Shown here piece after piece: positions 55,613 to 64,000 of a stretch of DNA of 64,000 nucleotides. The DNA comes from Marinobacterium nitratireducens (GTDB taxonomy: Bacteria; Pseudomonadota; Gammaproteobacteria; Pseudomonadales; Balneatricaceae): positions 62,001-126,000 of the forward strand of contig NZ_BMLT01000006.1 in assembly GCF_014645375.1 (NCBI RefSeq), written 5' to 3'. Below the pieces are notes generated by a model. That model saw only the letters and a list, made by a program, of their open reading frames with translations, was not told the DNA's origin and ran no database searches. Both the position numbers and the translations under genes were made by a program. Each line of letters opens with the position of its first letter. Positions within the stretch are counted from its first letter, which is position 1.

Positions 55613-56647
55613 CATGCCCTGTCCGAACATTTCGCCGATGGCTCTGGACAGCGTTTCGCTACGTTCGGGGTTGCGCAGCGCCGCCATGATGGGGCCTCGC
55701 AGCGAGGGCATGAACATCAGATCGGCCAGGACGCGGGAAAAGCCCGCCTGGCCCGCTTCGCCGGCGGCGAGGCGCTCGAGGAACGGCTGCAGCAGTTCGG
55801 GGTCTTTGAGACTCTCGCAGCAACGGGTGGCGAGGGCGACGATGACCTCGGCCTCGAGCGCCCGGGGGCTGGCCAGCACCCGCTGCAGCAAGGCCTTGCG
55901 CAGCGATTGCGACGGGCTGTTCGATACCGCCCGCACCAGCGCCGCCAGCAGGCCGCCGTCGCTGTCCCGGTCGCAGGCGAGGGCCGAGTCGAGGCGGGGT
56001 TCCAGCGCCTGCAGCAGGCGGTGGCCGGGCTCGACATGTTCCAGCGCCCGGCACAGCGCGCCGAGCGGTTCCGCCGGCAGCCAGCCAATGGCGTCGGTCA
56101 GCAGTGCTTCGTTGCGGCCCTGCTCCAGCCGTACCACCAGGTCGGCAATACCCTGATAGCCCAGATTGACCCAGTTCTCCGGCGCCAGCTGGCCGGCGAA
56201 GTAGTGCTGGGCGTATTCGTAGTAGCGGGATGCGCTCTGGCGCAGCACGAGACCTGCGTGGGCGTGGAACAGTGCCATCTTTTCATCGTCCGGCTTGAAC
56301 GAGAAGGGGTTGTCCTTGAGGGCATCGTTGCCATCTTCGACCAGGCCGCCGATATTTTGCATCAAGCGGTGCAGCAGGTCGTCGCGCACCGCCTGAACCA
56401 GAAAACCCTGCTCGTCGAGCGGCAGCTTGAGGAACCAGACGGCGTTGCGCTGGGGGCTGTCGGGGTGCCAGAGCAGCAGGCCGACCCAGGCATGGTGCAG
56501 GTAGGGCTGGGGGTAGGGGATCCTTCCCTGTTCGACCCTGGCGAAGGTCGTGGACGACAGCTTTGCGACCCGGCGACCGAGGTCGAACAGGCGACAGCGG
56601 GCTCCGGTCTGGTCGATCAGTTCCAGCAACGATTGAATCCGGGTCAA
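55601..56647 (-). CDS. DUF3549-family protein, function unknown
   Basis: The 348-residue product (SLLELIDQTGARCRLFDLGR near the start, then FARVEQGRIPYPQPYLHHAW) matches the gammaproteobacterial DUF3549 family as I recall it. It looks soluble and helical with HEAT-like repeats in the C-terminal half. It starts with TTG at 56645-56647, five bases after a strong AGGAGG. The C-terminus is set by the heptamer repeat. Confidence 0.75.
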   Translation of the reverse strand: MTRIQSLLELIDQTGARCRLFDLGRRVAKLSSTTFARVEQGRIPYPQPYLHHAWVGLLLWHPDSPQRNAVWFLKLPLDEQGFLVQAVRDDLLHRLMQNIGGLVEDGNDALKDNPFSFKPDDEKMALFHAHAGLVLRQSASRYYEYAQHYFAGQLAPENWVNLGYQGIADLVVRLEQGRNEALLTDAIGWLPAEPLGALCRALEHVEPGHRLLQALEPRLDSALACDRDSDGGLLAALVRAVSNSPSQSLRKALLQRVLASPRALEAEVIVALATRCCESLKDPELLQPFLERLAAGEAGQAGFSRVLADLMFMPSLRGPIMAALRNPERSETLSRAIGEMFGQGMGEG

Positions 56648-56732
56648 GGTGTCCTCCTCGCGGCGATGGCGTCAGACGGGCAAAAGCGCGGATTTTACCA
56701 GTCCTGCCGCCGGGGTGACAGCTGTGCGCCCC

Positions 56733-58703
56733 TCAGCCGGCCAGCAGCAGTGCTTCGGCCTTCTCCACCTCGCGTACGGTACCGCGCAAAATCACGATAT
56801 CGTTGTCTTGGAGGCGGGTCTCGGCGCCGGGTGCGCTGAGCAACTCCTGGTCGCGCCTTATCGACTCTACCTCCACTGCAAGCTCCAGTTCCCCGAGGCT
56901 GTGTCCGGGGGCGTGGCTGCCGGGCGCCAGTATCACCGGATGCAGGACCTCGGCCGGGGCGCCGTGCTTGTCCAGCTTGCTCGACTGGCCACCGTGATAG
57001 TAGCCGTGCAGCAGGCGGTAGCGCTCCTGTCGAACCTGGCCGATTCGGGCCTCGATGGCGCGCTCCGGCACATCGAGCAGCGTCAGAACGTGGGAGACCA
57101 GCATCAGGCTGCCCTCCAGCGCCTCCGGGATCACCTCGGTGGCGCCGGCCTGCTGCAGCTGCTCGAGCCGGCCGTCGTCCCGGGTCCGCACCAGTACCGG
57201 CAGGTCCGGAAAGTGGTGCTTGAGACCCTGCAGGGCCTTGAGGGCGTCGGCGTCGTCGGGAAAGGTGAGAATCATCAGCCGGGCCCGTTCCGAGCCGAGG
57301 GACTTGAGCAGATCGGTGCGACGGGCATCACCGTAAAAAATCCGCTCGCCGGCCATGGCGGCTTCCTGAACCCGCAGCGGGTCGTTGTCGATGATGACGT
57401 AGGGAATTTCCAGCGGTCGCAGGAAGCGCGCGATCACCTGTCCGACCCGGCCGTAGCCGCAGAGAATGACATGGTCGCTGATATCCTCCAGTTCGTTGCC
57501 GGGATGGGGCAGCGAGTCGGTTTGACGGCTGCTGCGCGAGTAGCGCATCAGCAGGCGGCTGAGTGCTTCCGAGTAGCGGATCAGGATCGGGGTGGCCAGC
57601 ATGCTGAAGATGATCACGGCGACGACCAGTGCGTGCAGCTCGGAGCTGACCAGTTGGTGGTTCAGCGCCAGCGCCAGCAGGGCGAAGCCGAATTCCCCGC
57701 CCTGGGCAAGGCAGATGCCGGCCCTCAGCGAGTTGGCCGCGTCACCGTGCAGCAGCCAGGCGGAAAGCATGATCAGGCCTGCCTTGACCAGCAGCAGTGC
57801 CAGCGTCGCCGCCAGCACCCAGTGGATATGCGCGACGAGGGCGTTGAGGTCGAGCTGCATGCCCACCGAAACGAAGAACAGCCCGAGCAGTACATCGCGA
57901 AACGGTCGGATATCGGCTTCCAGCTGGTGCCGATAGCGGCTTTCGCCGAGCATCATGCCGGCCAGGAAGCCGCCAAGCGCCATCGACAGCCCGGCGGCAT
58001 GGGTCAGCCAGGCCGCCGCCAGCGCCGCCACCAGGGTCGTCAGTACGAAGAGTTCGTCCGAGCGGGACTTGGCGACTTCATTGAACAGCATCGGCAGCAC
58101 GGTGCGTCCGAACACCAGCAGCGCGACCAGCAGCGCCGAGCCCTGCAACAGCATTGTCACCACCTCGCGGCTGTCGAGCTGCTGCTGGCTGCCGCCGAGC
58201 GTCGGTACCACGATGAGGAAAAATACCGCGGCGAGATCCTGGAAGATCAGGATACCGACGGACAGGCGGCCATGGGTGGCGTTGATCTCGTTGCGGCGGA
58301 TCAACTCGCGCGTGACGATGGCGGTCGACGACAGTGCCAGGGCGCCCGCGATCACCAGGCTGGTGGCGAATGGCAGATCCAGCGCCCAGGCGGCCAGCAT
58401 GATCAGTGCTGCGGTCAGAATTACCTGCATCGACCCCAGCCCGAACACCGTGCGCCGCATCGCGATCATGCGCGGCAGCGAAAACTCCAGCCCGAGCATG
58501 AACAGCAGGAAGACTACGCCAAGCTCGCTGAGCAGGTGTATGCCGGCATCGTTGTCGACGACGCCTAGGCTGTAGGGCCCCAGCAGGACGCCGACGCTGA
58601 GATAGGCCAGGATCGGTGGCAGCCGTACCCGCCGAAAGAGGGTGATGGCAACCACCGCCGAGGCGATAATGGTGAGAAACTGCTGGAAAAATCCATGTTC
58701 CAT
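56733..58703 (-). CDS. Kef-type cation:proton antiporter with RCK domains
   Basis: The 656-residue protein has a CPA2 membrane domain with about twelve helices (residues 1-385; LSSTAIVTRELI and QGGEFGFALLALAL are family signatures), a TrkA-N domain near 410 (VILCGYGRVGQVIARFL) and a TrkA-C domain near 575-650 (APGSHAPGHSLGELELAVEV). Such proteins exchange K+ or Na+ for H+ under nucleotide or thiol control. I choose ATG 58701-58703 (MEHGFFQQFLTI). Confidence 0.9.
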   Translation of the reverse strand: MEHGFFQQFLTIIASAVVAITLFRRVRLPPILAYLSVGVLLGPYSLGVVDNDAGIHLLSELGVVFLLFMLGLEFSLPRMIAMRRTVFGLGSMQVILTAALIMLAAWALDLPFATSLVIAGALALSSTAIVTRELIRRNEINATHGRLSVGILIFQDLAAVFFLIVVPTLGGSQQQLDSREVVTMLLQGSALLVALLVFGRTVLPMLFNEVAKSRSDELFVLTTLVAALAAAWLTHAAGLSMALGGFLAGMMLGESRYRHQLEADIRPFRDVLLGLFFVSVGMQLDLNALVAHIHWVLAATLALLLVKAGLIMLSAWLLHGDAANSLRAGICLAQGGEFGFALLALALNHQLVSSELHALVVAVIIFSMLATPILIRYSEALSRLLMRYSRSSRQTDSLPHPGNELEDISDHVILCGYGRVGQVIARFLRPLEIPYVIIDNDPLRVQEAAMAGERIFYGDARRTDLLKSLGSERARLMILTFPDDADALKALQGLKHHFPDLPVLVRTRDDGRLEQLQQAGATEVIPEALEGSLMLVSHVLTLLDVPERAIEARIGQVRQERYRLLHGYYHGGQSSKLDKHGAPAEVLHPVILAPGSHAPGHSLGELELAVEVESIRRDQELLSAPGAETRLQDNDIVILRGTVREVEKAEALLLAG

Positions 58704-59109
58704 AGTGAACCACGGCTGATGGATGTGGCTGTCAATTGTATCCGAACGGGCCCGCGGGTGCGCCATGCCTTGGATCAAGGTATGGCTGATCGAAGCGGCG
58801 CGTGCGCGCCTGGCGTTGTCCGGGACTGGTAGAGGAACCCATCGCGTGCTTTCAGAACACCACGAGAGCATCGGACGCTGTTGCTGGGTTTCCTGATATT
58901 GGCTCCTGCAATATCAGGATTTCCGCCGTCCTTGGCGGTTTCGCCGCATCAAACCAGGAGCATCCCGATAGGAAGTGCCACCGCGGCTCCACCCAGCCTA
59001 CGCTTTGCCCTGAGCGTGATACCCTGCCTGAAACCTGTGTTGAACGCTGCATTCGGCCACGCAGATAGATTTTCAACAGCCTGTCAGGGGGCGGCGCTCC
59101 CGCAGGGCC
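58704..59109. repeat. Gap with covarying hairpin repeat
   Basis: CCTGATATTG (58892-58901) and CAATATCAGG (58909-58918) form a perfect 10-base-pair hairpin with loop GCTCCTG, followed by CCGCC-GTCCTT-GGCGG (58923-58938). The order of stem, loop and second hairpin matches 49067-49115 though the stem bases differ. Further along GAGCATCCCG and CCCAGCCTACGC suggest more decayed repeat. No gene is visible. Confidence 0.6.
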
Positions 59110-59436
59110 TCAGTGCAGTGCGCGCAGAGTGCGGTCGATTTCGGTGATCAGTTCGAGCAGGATGGCGGTGTCGGCGTCCACTTCCTTGAATACCTCTTCG
59201 GCCATGCTGGCGATGTCGCTGCTGGCCGGCAGCGGCTGCCGCTGCTCGATCATGATGCAAAAGCGCGGAATCATGATCCATTGCACCCATTCACAGAAGC
59301 TCAGGGTGTCGACGCAGAAGGGCTGGGCGCTGGACAGCGCCTCGGCGGACGGCGCCGAGGCCTGCCACAGGTCGAGCGCGCGCATTTCACGCTCGACCTC
59401 GATCAGCAGCTGCGCCAGTTGCCGGTGCTGGCTCAT
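59110..59436 (-). CDS. yqcC: YqcC family protein (DUF446)
   Basis: The 108-residue protein is a helical four-helix-bundle type with the family stretch LDTFCEW-like [19 protein letters not shown] near residue 40 and [18 protein letters not shown] near the end. Function is unknown. It overlaps the DAHP synthase stop by four bases, so they are one operon. Confidence 0.82.
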   Translation of the reverse strand: MSQHRQLAQLLIEVEREMRALDLWQASAPSAEALSSAQPFCVDTLSFCEWVQWIMIPRFCIMIEQRQPLPASSDIASMAEEVFKEVDADTAILLELITEIDRTLRALH

Positions 59437-60791
59437 CGGCTGCCACTCCGTGCCTGCTTCAGGGTATCGGCGATCAGGAACGCCAGCTCCAGCGCCTGTT
59501 CGCCGTTGAGGCGCGGGTCGCACTGGGTCTGGTAACGGTCCGCCAGGCCTTCTTCGGTGATCTGGTAGGCGCCGCCGATGCACTCGGTGACGTTGTTGCC
59601 GGTCATCTCGAAGTGAACGCCGCCGGCGTAAGTGCCCTCGGCGCGGTGGACCTCGAAGAAACCCTTCATCTCGCGCAGGATGGCGTCGACGCTGCGGGTC
59701 TTGTAGCCGCTGGAGGCAGTGGTGGTATTGCCGTGCATCGGGTCCGAACTCCAGACCACGGAGCGTCCCGACTCCTTGACCGCGCGTACCAGCGGCGGCA
59801 GCTTGTCGAGGATCTTGTCGGCGCCCATGCGGGCGATCAGCGTCAGCCGGCCGGCCTGGTTTTCCGGATTGAGAATGTCGATCAGCCGCATCAGATCATC
59901 GATGCTGGTGCTCGGCCCGACCTTGACGCCGACCGGGTTCTTGACGCCGCGCAGGAACTCGACGTGGGCGTGGTCCGGCTGACGCGTGCGGTCGCCGATC
60001 CAGAGCATGTGCGCCGAGCAGTCGTACCAGTCGTCGGTCAGACTGTCGCGGCGGGTGAGCGCTTCTTCGTAGCCCAGCAGCAGCGCTTCGTGGGAAGTGT
60101 AGAGGCTGGTCTCGCGAATCTGCGGCGTGTTTTCGGCATCGACGCCGCAGGCTTCCATGAACGCCAGCGTCTGGTCGATCTGATCGGCGAGGTGCTGGTA
60201 CTTCTCGCCCTGCGGGCTCTTCTCGACGAAACCGAGGTTCCATTTGTGTACCTGATGCAGGTCGGCGAAGCCGCCCTGGGCAAAGGCGCGCAGCAGGTTG
60301 AGCGTCGACGATGCCTGGTGATAGGCGCGCAGCAGGCGCTGCGGGTCCGGAATCCGGGCTTCACTGGTGAAGTCGAAGTCGTTGACGATATCGCCGCGGT
60401 AGCTGGGCAGCTCGATGCCATCGCGGGTCTCTATATCGGCAGAACGCGGCTTGGCGAACTGGCCCGCCATGCGGCCGATCTTGACCACCGGGCAACTGCC
60501 GGCGAAGGTCAGCACCACCGCCATCTGCAGCATCAGCTGGAAGGTGTCGCGAATCTTGTTGGCATTGAACTCGGCGAAGCTCTCGGCGCAGTCGCCGCCC
60601 TGCAGCAGAAAGGCGCGGCCCTCGGCGACCTGGGCCAGCTGCTGGTGCAGCGAGCGGATTTCACCGGCGAACACCAGCGGCGGCAGCCGGCCGAGTTCCT
60701 CTTCCACGGCGCGCACCGCGCCGGGGTCCGTGTAGGTGGGCTGCTGAACGATCGGTTTCGTGCGCCAGCTGCCGGGGCTCCAGTCTTGCAT
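59433..60791 (-). CDS. Class II (plant-type) DAHP synthase
   Basis: The enzyme condenses phosphoenolpyruvate and erythrose-4-phosphate, the first shikimate step. The 452-residue protein has [20 protein letters not shown] near residue 60, [13 protein letters not shown] near 105, [14 protein letters not shown] near 285 and [19 protein letters not shown] near 345, all of the AroA-II type, distinct from E. coli AroF/G/H. The regulation of class II enzymes differs between members and is not readable here. Confidence 0.95.
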   Translation of the reverse strand: MQDWSPGSWRTKPIVQQPTYTDPGAVRAVEEELGRLPPLVFAGEIRSLHQQLAQVAEGRAFLLQGGDCAESFAEFNANKIRDTFQLMLQMAVVLTFAGSCPVVKIGRMAGQFAKPRSADIETRDGIELPSYRGDIVNDFDFTSEARIPDPQRLLRAYHQASSTLNLLRAFAQGGFADLHQVHKWNLGFVEKSPQGEKYQHLADQIDQTLAFMEACGVDAENTPQIRETSLYTSHEALLLGYEEALTRRDSLTDDWYDCSAHMLWIGDRTRQPDHAHVEFLRGVKNPVGVKVGPSTSIDDLMRLIDILNPENQAGRLTLIARMGADKILDKLPPLVRAVKESGRSVVWSSDPMHGNTTTASSGYKTRSVDAILREMKGFFEVHRAEGTYAGGVHFEMTGNNVTECIGGAYQITEEGLADRYQTQCDPRLNGEQALELAFLIADTLKQARSGSR

Positions 60792-60904
60792 CTCGTTGAC
60801 TTCTTGCTCGAACGGTTCTGTAGTGGAGGCAACAGTTTACGGCAACAGCGTCGAGAAACAAGCGGTCGTGGCATACTGGGGTTTGGTTTGAAGGAGGAGA
60901 CATC

Positions 60905-61285
60905 ATGTCGGCACAAGATCGTGAAAATGGGCTGCGGGTCCGAACCGAGGTCATGGGCGAGGAGTTCGTCGAGCGCGCCATGGGGATGGCCGACGAGCTG
61001 ACCGCGCCAATGCAGGACTGGATCAACGAGCATGCCTGGGGTTCGACCTGGCAGCGCGAGGGCCTGTCGCGCCAGACCCGCAGCCTGGTGACCATCGCCA
61101 TGCTGGCGGCGCTGAAGGCGCCCACCGAGCTCAAGGGGCACGTGCGCGGCGCACTGCGCAACGGCTGCAGCAAGGAGGAGATCCGCGAAGTACTGCTGCA
61201 CTCGCTGGTGTACTGCGGCGCACCGGCGGCGCAGGAGGCGTTCCGTGCGGCGAAAGAAGTGATCGACGCCTGGGATCAGGGGTGA
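60905..61285 (+). CDS. Carboxymuconolactone decarboxylase-family protein
   Basis: The 126-residue protein fits the CMD/AhpD-like family in PcaC form: GLSRQTRSLVTIAMLAALKA near residue 58, RGALRNGCSKEEIREVLLH near 85 and CGAPAAQEAF near 108. It may be 4-carboxymuconolactone decarboxylase, but no pca genes flank it, so only the family is safe. AAGGAGG precedes the ATG. The stop lies in GTGAGGG, similar to the heptamer unit. Confidence 0.82.
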   Translation: MSAQDRENGLRVRTEVMGEEFVERAMGMADELTAPMQDWINEHAWGSTWQREGLSRQTRSLVTIAMLAALKAPTELKGHVRGALRNGCSKEEIREVLLHSLVYCGAPAAQEAFRAAKEVIDAWDQG

Positions 61286-61318
61286 GGGTTTACCTGAATC
61301 CGGCAATACACAATTTAT

Positions 61319-61420
61319 CTGACAGGTGACAGGTGACAGGTGACAGGTGACGATTTCCCGTAACCCGTAACCCGTAACCCGTAACCCGTAACCCGTAACC
61401 CGTAACCCGTAACCCGTAAC
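61319..61420. repeat. Paired heptamer arrays between CMD and metR genes
   Basis: Five units (CTGACAG, GTGACAG three times, GTGACGA) occupy 61319-61353 in CMD's sense. Four bases later nine perfect CCGTAAC units (61358-61420) read GTTACGG in metR's sense. The right array is base-for-base the same unit as at 1003-1044, some 60 kb away, but with nine copies instead of six. Confidence 0.92.
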
Positions 61421-61423
61421 CCC

Positions 61424-62338
61424 TCAGGCGTTCTTGATACCGCTGAGGTTGCGGAAGGATATTTCCTTGGCGGTGTTGAGAAAGTCCACCATGAACTCGG
61501 CGCTTTTCTGGTCCTCGCGGATGGCGCCGTAGAGGGTACACCAGACGCCTTTCTCGCCCAGCGGGCGGGCGGCGACGTAATCGCGCTCGAGGTACTGGTG
61601 GATGGCCCAGTTCGGCAGCGCCGAGACGCCGCGACCGCTGGCGACCAGCTGCAGGATCATCACCGTGAGTTCGGCCGTGCGCACTTCGGCCGGTTCGATG
61701 CCGGCGGGGTCGAGGAAGTGGTTGAAGATATCCAGCTTGCCGTGGTCCACCGGGTAGGTGATCAGGGTTTCCTGAACCAGGTCCTCCGGGTGAATGAAGC
61801 GCCGCGCCACCAGGCGGTGCTGCTTGGCGATCGCCAGTACCGACTCGTAGCTGAACAGCGGAATATAGGTGATGCCGGTGCGCGGTTCCGGGTCCGAGGT
61901 GATGACCAGGTCCAGATCGCCGCGCGCCAGCGCCGGCAGCGGCTGAAAACTGAAGCCGCTGGACAGATCCATCTCGACCTCCGGCCAGTGCTGGCGGAAA
62001 TGATCGATGGTCGGCATCAGCCACTCGAAGCAGCTGTGGCATTCGATACAGATATTCAGTCGCCCGGCTTCGCCGCCGGCCAGGCGCGCGATATCGCGCT
62101 CGGCATTGCGGATCATCGGCAGCACGTCGTCGGCCAGGGTCAGCAGGCGCTGGCCGGAGGAGGTGAAGCAGATCGGCTTGGTCTTGCGAATGAACAGCGA
62201 GCAGCTGAGGCGGTCCTCCAGGTCCTTGATCTGGTGAGACAGGGCCGACTGGGTCAGGTGCACCCGCTCGGCCGCTTCGACCAGGCTGCCGGCATCGCGC
62301 AGCGCGGCCAGCGTCTTGAGGTGCCTCAGTTCGATCAT
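61424..62338 (-). CDS. metR: MetR-type LysR regulator of methionine biosynthesis
   Basis: The 304-residue protein matches E. coli MetR: MIELRHLKTLAALRDAGSLV, then TQSALSHQIKDLEDRL, CIECHSCFEWLMPTIDHF (substrate domain) and MDLSSGFSFQPLPALARGDL. MetR, with homocysteine, controls metE and metH. Neither is in the window. GGGAG precedes the ATG. Confidence 0.9.
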   Translation of the reverse strand: MIELRHLKTLAALRDAGSLVEAAERVHLTQSALSHQIKDLEDRLSCSLFIRKTKPICFTSSGQRLLTLADDVLPMIRNAERDIARLAGGEAGRLNICIECHSCFEWLMPTIDHFRQHWPEVEMDLSSGFSFQPLPALARGDLDLVITSDPEPRTGITYIPLFSYESVLAIAKQHRLVARRFIHPEDLVQETLITYPVDHGKLDIFNHFLDPAGIEPAEVRTAELTVMILQLVASGRGVSALPNWAIHQYLERDYVAARPLGEKGVWCTLYGAIREDQKSAEFMVDFLNTAKEISFRNLSGIKNA

Positions 62339-62499
62339 GCCTCACTCCCGTCCTGGATGTCGTGAAAGGAATTATAGCGGTATTCGCGCCCGGCGTCGGC
62401 AGCGCTGGGGTGGGATCGCGGTCCGGGCGATCCGGCGCGCTCGCTTGTTGGGGCCGCCGGGGCAGGACCTTAAGCGGCCCTGCCTTGCGGCGTGCTGAA

Positions 62500-63405
62500 T
62501 CAGTTGACCAGCAGGAATTCCAGCAGCGCCTTCTGGGCGTGGAGGCGGTTTTCGGCTTCGTCGAAGACGATGGAGCGGGGGTCGTCGAGCATGTCCTCGC
62601 TGATTTCCTCGCCGCGATGGGCGGGCAGGCAGTGCAGGAACACGGCATCGGGGTTGGCAAGGTCCATCAGTGCAGGGCTGACCTGGAAACCGGTGAACTG
62701 CTTTTCGCGCGCCTTGGCTTCTTCTTCCTGGCCCATCGAGGCCCAGACGTCGGTGGAGACAAGGTCGGTGCCCTTTACCGCTTCCTCGGGGTCGCGGAAC
62801 AGCCGGACCCGGTCGGCGTGCTGCTCCAGCAGCGACTGCATCGGTTCGAAGCCCTCGGGGCAGCAGATGTGCAGGCGGAAGTCGAGCAGCGCCGCAGCGT
62901 TGATCCAGGAGTTGCACATATTGTTGCCGTCGCCGATCCAGACCGCGGTCTTGCCCTGGATGGAGCCGCGGTGCTCGTGGTAAGCCTGCATGTCGGCGAG
63001 CAGCTGGCAGGGGTGGTAATCGTCGGTCAGGGCGTTGATGACCGGCACCCGCGAGTACCTGGCGAAGGTTTCCACGGTGGCGTGCTCGAAGGTGCGGATC
63101 ATCACCACATCGACCATGCTGGAGATGACGCGGGCGCTATCTTCTATCGGTTCGCCGCGACCGAGTTGGGTGTCCCGCGACGACAGGAACATGGCGTGGC
63201 CGCCAAGCTGGGCCATGCCGGCTTCGAAGGATACGCGCGTGCGGGTCGAGGCCTTCTCGAAGATCATGGCCATGACGTGGTTCTGCAGCGGCTCGTATAC
63301 TTCGCCGGCATTGCGCATCTGTTTCAGTTCCCCGGCCCGTACGATGAGCTGCTTGAACTCATCGGGGGTCAGGTCGTTCAGCGTCAGAAAGTGTCTCGTG
63401 CCCAT
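62500..63405 (-). CDS. argF: Ornithine carbamoyltransferase
   Basis: ArgF makes citrulline from ornithine and carbamoyl phosphate. The 301-residue protein has the carbamoyl-phosphate motif [14 protein letters not shown] near residue 50, [12 protein letters not shown] near 131 and the ornithine-site HCLPAHRG near 262. It lies 81 bases after argD in the same direction, the usual arginine pairing. I could not see a convincing ArgR box in that gap. Confidence 0.96.
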   Translation of the reverse strand: MGTRHFLTLNDLTPDEFKQLIVRAGELKQMRNAGEVYEPLQNHVMAMIFEKASTRTRVSFEAGMAQLGGHAMFLSSRDTQLGRGEPIEDSARVISSMVDVVMIRTFEHATVETFARYSRVPVINALTDDYHPCQLLADMQAYHEHRGSIQGKTAVWIGDGNNMCNSWINAAALLDFRLHICCPEGFEPMQSLLEQHADRVRLFRDPEEAVKGTDLVSTDVWASMGQEEEAKAREKQFTGFQVSPALMDLANPDAVFLHCLPAHRGEEISEDMLDDPRSIVFDEAENRLHAQKALLEFLLVN

Positions 63406-63486
63406 AGGTGGTGTCTGCTTCAGCAGGTCCTCTGAGTGCGGCGATTGATTATGGATTCTTAGTCTAGTGCCGGAAGATATTCTGGC

Positions 63487-64000
63487 TTACCGATCGTCTG
63501 CCGCGTAGATCTGGATCAGTTTGGAAAGCGTGTTCACCAGCAGGTCCGCTTCGCCGTCGGTCATGGTCAGCGGCGGCAGCAGTCGCACCACGCGCCCGCC
63601 GCCGGTAACGTTGAGCAGGATGCCCTTGACCTTTGACAGCACAGCAAGTTCGCTGCCGGCTTCGTTCAGTTCGATGGCGATCATCAGGCCCTTGTTGCGG
63701 ATTTCGCGCACGTAATCGGAGCCGGTCAGCTGTTCGCGGAAACCGTCGCAGATCCGCTCGCCGAGCGCCCGGGCGCGCTTGCAGAGGTTGTCGTTTTGGA
63801 TGGTGTCGACCACCGCAAGCGCCGCAGCGCAGGCCAGGGGGTTGCCGCCGTAGGTGGAGCCGTGGGTGCCGGGGGTAAGCACCTCGGCTGCCTTGCCCCG
63901 GGCCAGACAGGCACCGATCGGCACGCCGTTGCCAAGCCCCTTGGCGGTAGTCACGACGTCCGGCAGGATACCGTTGTGCTGATAGGCGAAGTACTCGCCG
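63487..64000 (-). CDS. argD: Acetylornithine aminotransferase, 3' part (gene runs off the window)
   Basis: The visible 170 residues are the C-terminal part of a class III PLP aminotransferase. The frame is open to the window edge and includes FAYQHNGILPDVVTTAKGLG, where Lys is the PLP-binding residue, then HGSTYGGNPLACAAALAVVD and GRVVRLLPPLTMTDGEADLL. With argF directly downstream, ArgD of arginine biosynthesis is the natural reading. Confidence 0.92.
   Translation of the reverse strand, partial: GEYFAYQHNGILPDVVTTAKGLGNGVPIGACLARGKAAEVLTPGTHGSTYGGNPLACAAALAVVDTIQNDNLCKRARALGERICDGFREQLTGSDYVREIRNKGLMIAIELNEAGSELAVLSKVKGILLNVTGGGRVVRLLPPLTMTDGEADLLVNTLSKLIQIYAADDR

Noticed and set aside
63406-63486. 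ArgR operator between argD and argF
   Set aside because: AT-rich words are present but no pair of 18-base ARG-box-like palindromes could be aligned by eye.

Overview
The window is about 64 kb of GC-rich chromosomal DNA from a gammaproteobacterium of the Pseudomonadales/Oceanospirillales type, probably marine or otherwise environmental. This rests on gene order as well as gene content. Two blocks match the Pseudomonas aeruginosa chromosome as I remember it: panE-yajQ-ampG-SDR-fxsA-groES-groEL, and fumarase/purU. The intergenic REP-like palindromes (TGTAGGAGC...GCTCCTACA) and the plant-type DAHP synthase beside yqcC fit the same group. I see no rRNA, tRNA, CRISPR array, prophage or intact insertion sequence. 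Most genes are housekeeping or metabolic.

Layout. 0-6.4 kb: a divergent promoter with the first codons of a leftward gene, a Nif3-family protein, zapG/yhcB, a MITE-like element, nnrS, then a cobalamin salvage operon (btuF-cobU-cobT-cobC). 6.4-9.6 kb: REP cluster, a small cysteine-rich secreted protein, and a leftward operon of panE, ppk2 and a PduO-type adenosyltransferase. 9.7-15.9 kb: yajQ, ampG, an SDR, fxsA and groESL with a sigma32-type promoter. 16.4-25.9 kb: a dipeptide transport and hydrolysis locus (binding protein, two permeases, two ATPases, M14 carboxypeptidase, LysR regulator, PepQ-type prolidase). 26-39.8 kb: UbiA-type prenyltransferase, VOC protein, RecQ, CBS protein, an unassigned membrane protein, a large divergent class A PBP, an NSS transporter, a coiled-coil protein, ThpR and OsmC. 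40-45.4 kb: a catabolic cluster of a creatinase/ectoine-hydrolase-like protein, threonine aldolase, aldehyde dehydrogenase and M20 amidohydrolase. 45.6-52.2 kb: class I fumarase, a flavodoxin, a nitroreductase, and a tightly coupled trio of thymidine/AMP phosphorylase, PRPP-synthetase paralogue and AlkB. 52.4-64 kb: purU, a DnaT-like/lambda-P-like primosomal pair, DUF3549, a Kef-type antiporter, yqcC, DAHP synthase, a CMD protein, metR, argF and the 3' end of argD.

Three things deserve attention. (1) Gene 3' ends, above all between convergent genes, carry arrays of a degenerate 7-base unit (GTNANNN, read in the sense direction of the gene that ends there). Several stop codons lie inside the first units, and because 7 is coprime to 3 an array places TGA/TAA in all three frames. 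(2) The 40-45 kb cluster is ordered like a retro-aldol catabolic route for a beta-hydroxy amino acid derivative; hydroxyectoine is a chemically neat candidate substrate, but this is a hypothesis. (3) A copy of the last 58 bases of dppB sits between dppB and dppC inside a 33-codon mini-gene coupled by ATGA overlaps on both sides. Several families of palindromic intergenic repeats, one with apparently compensatory stem changes, fill most of the remaining gaps.
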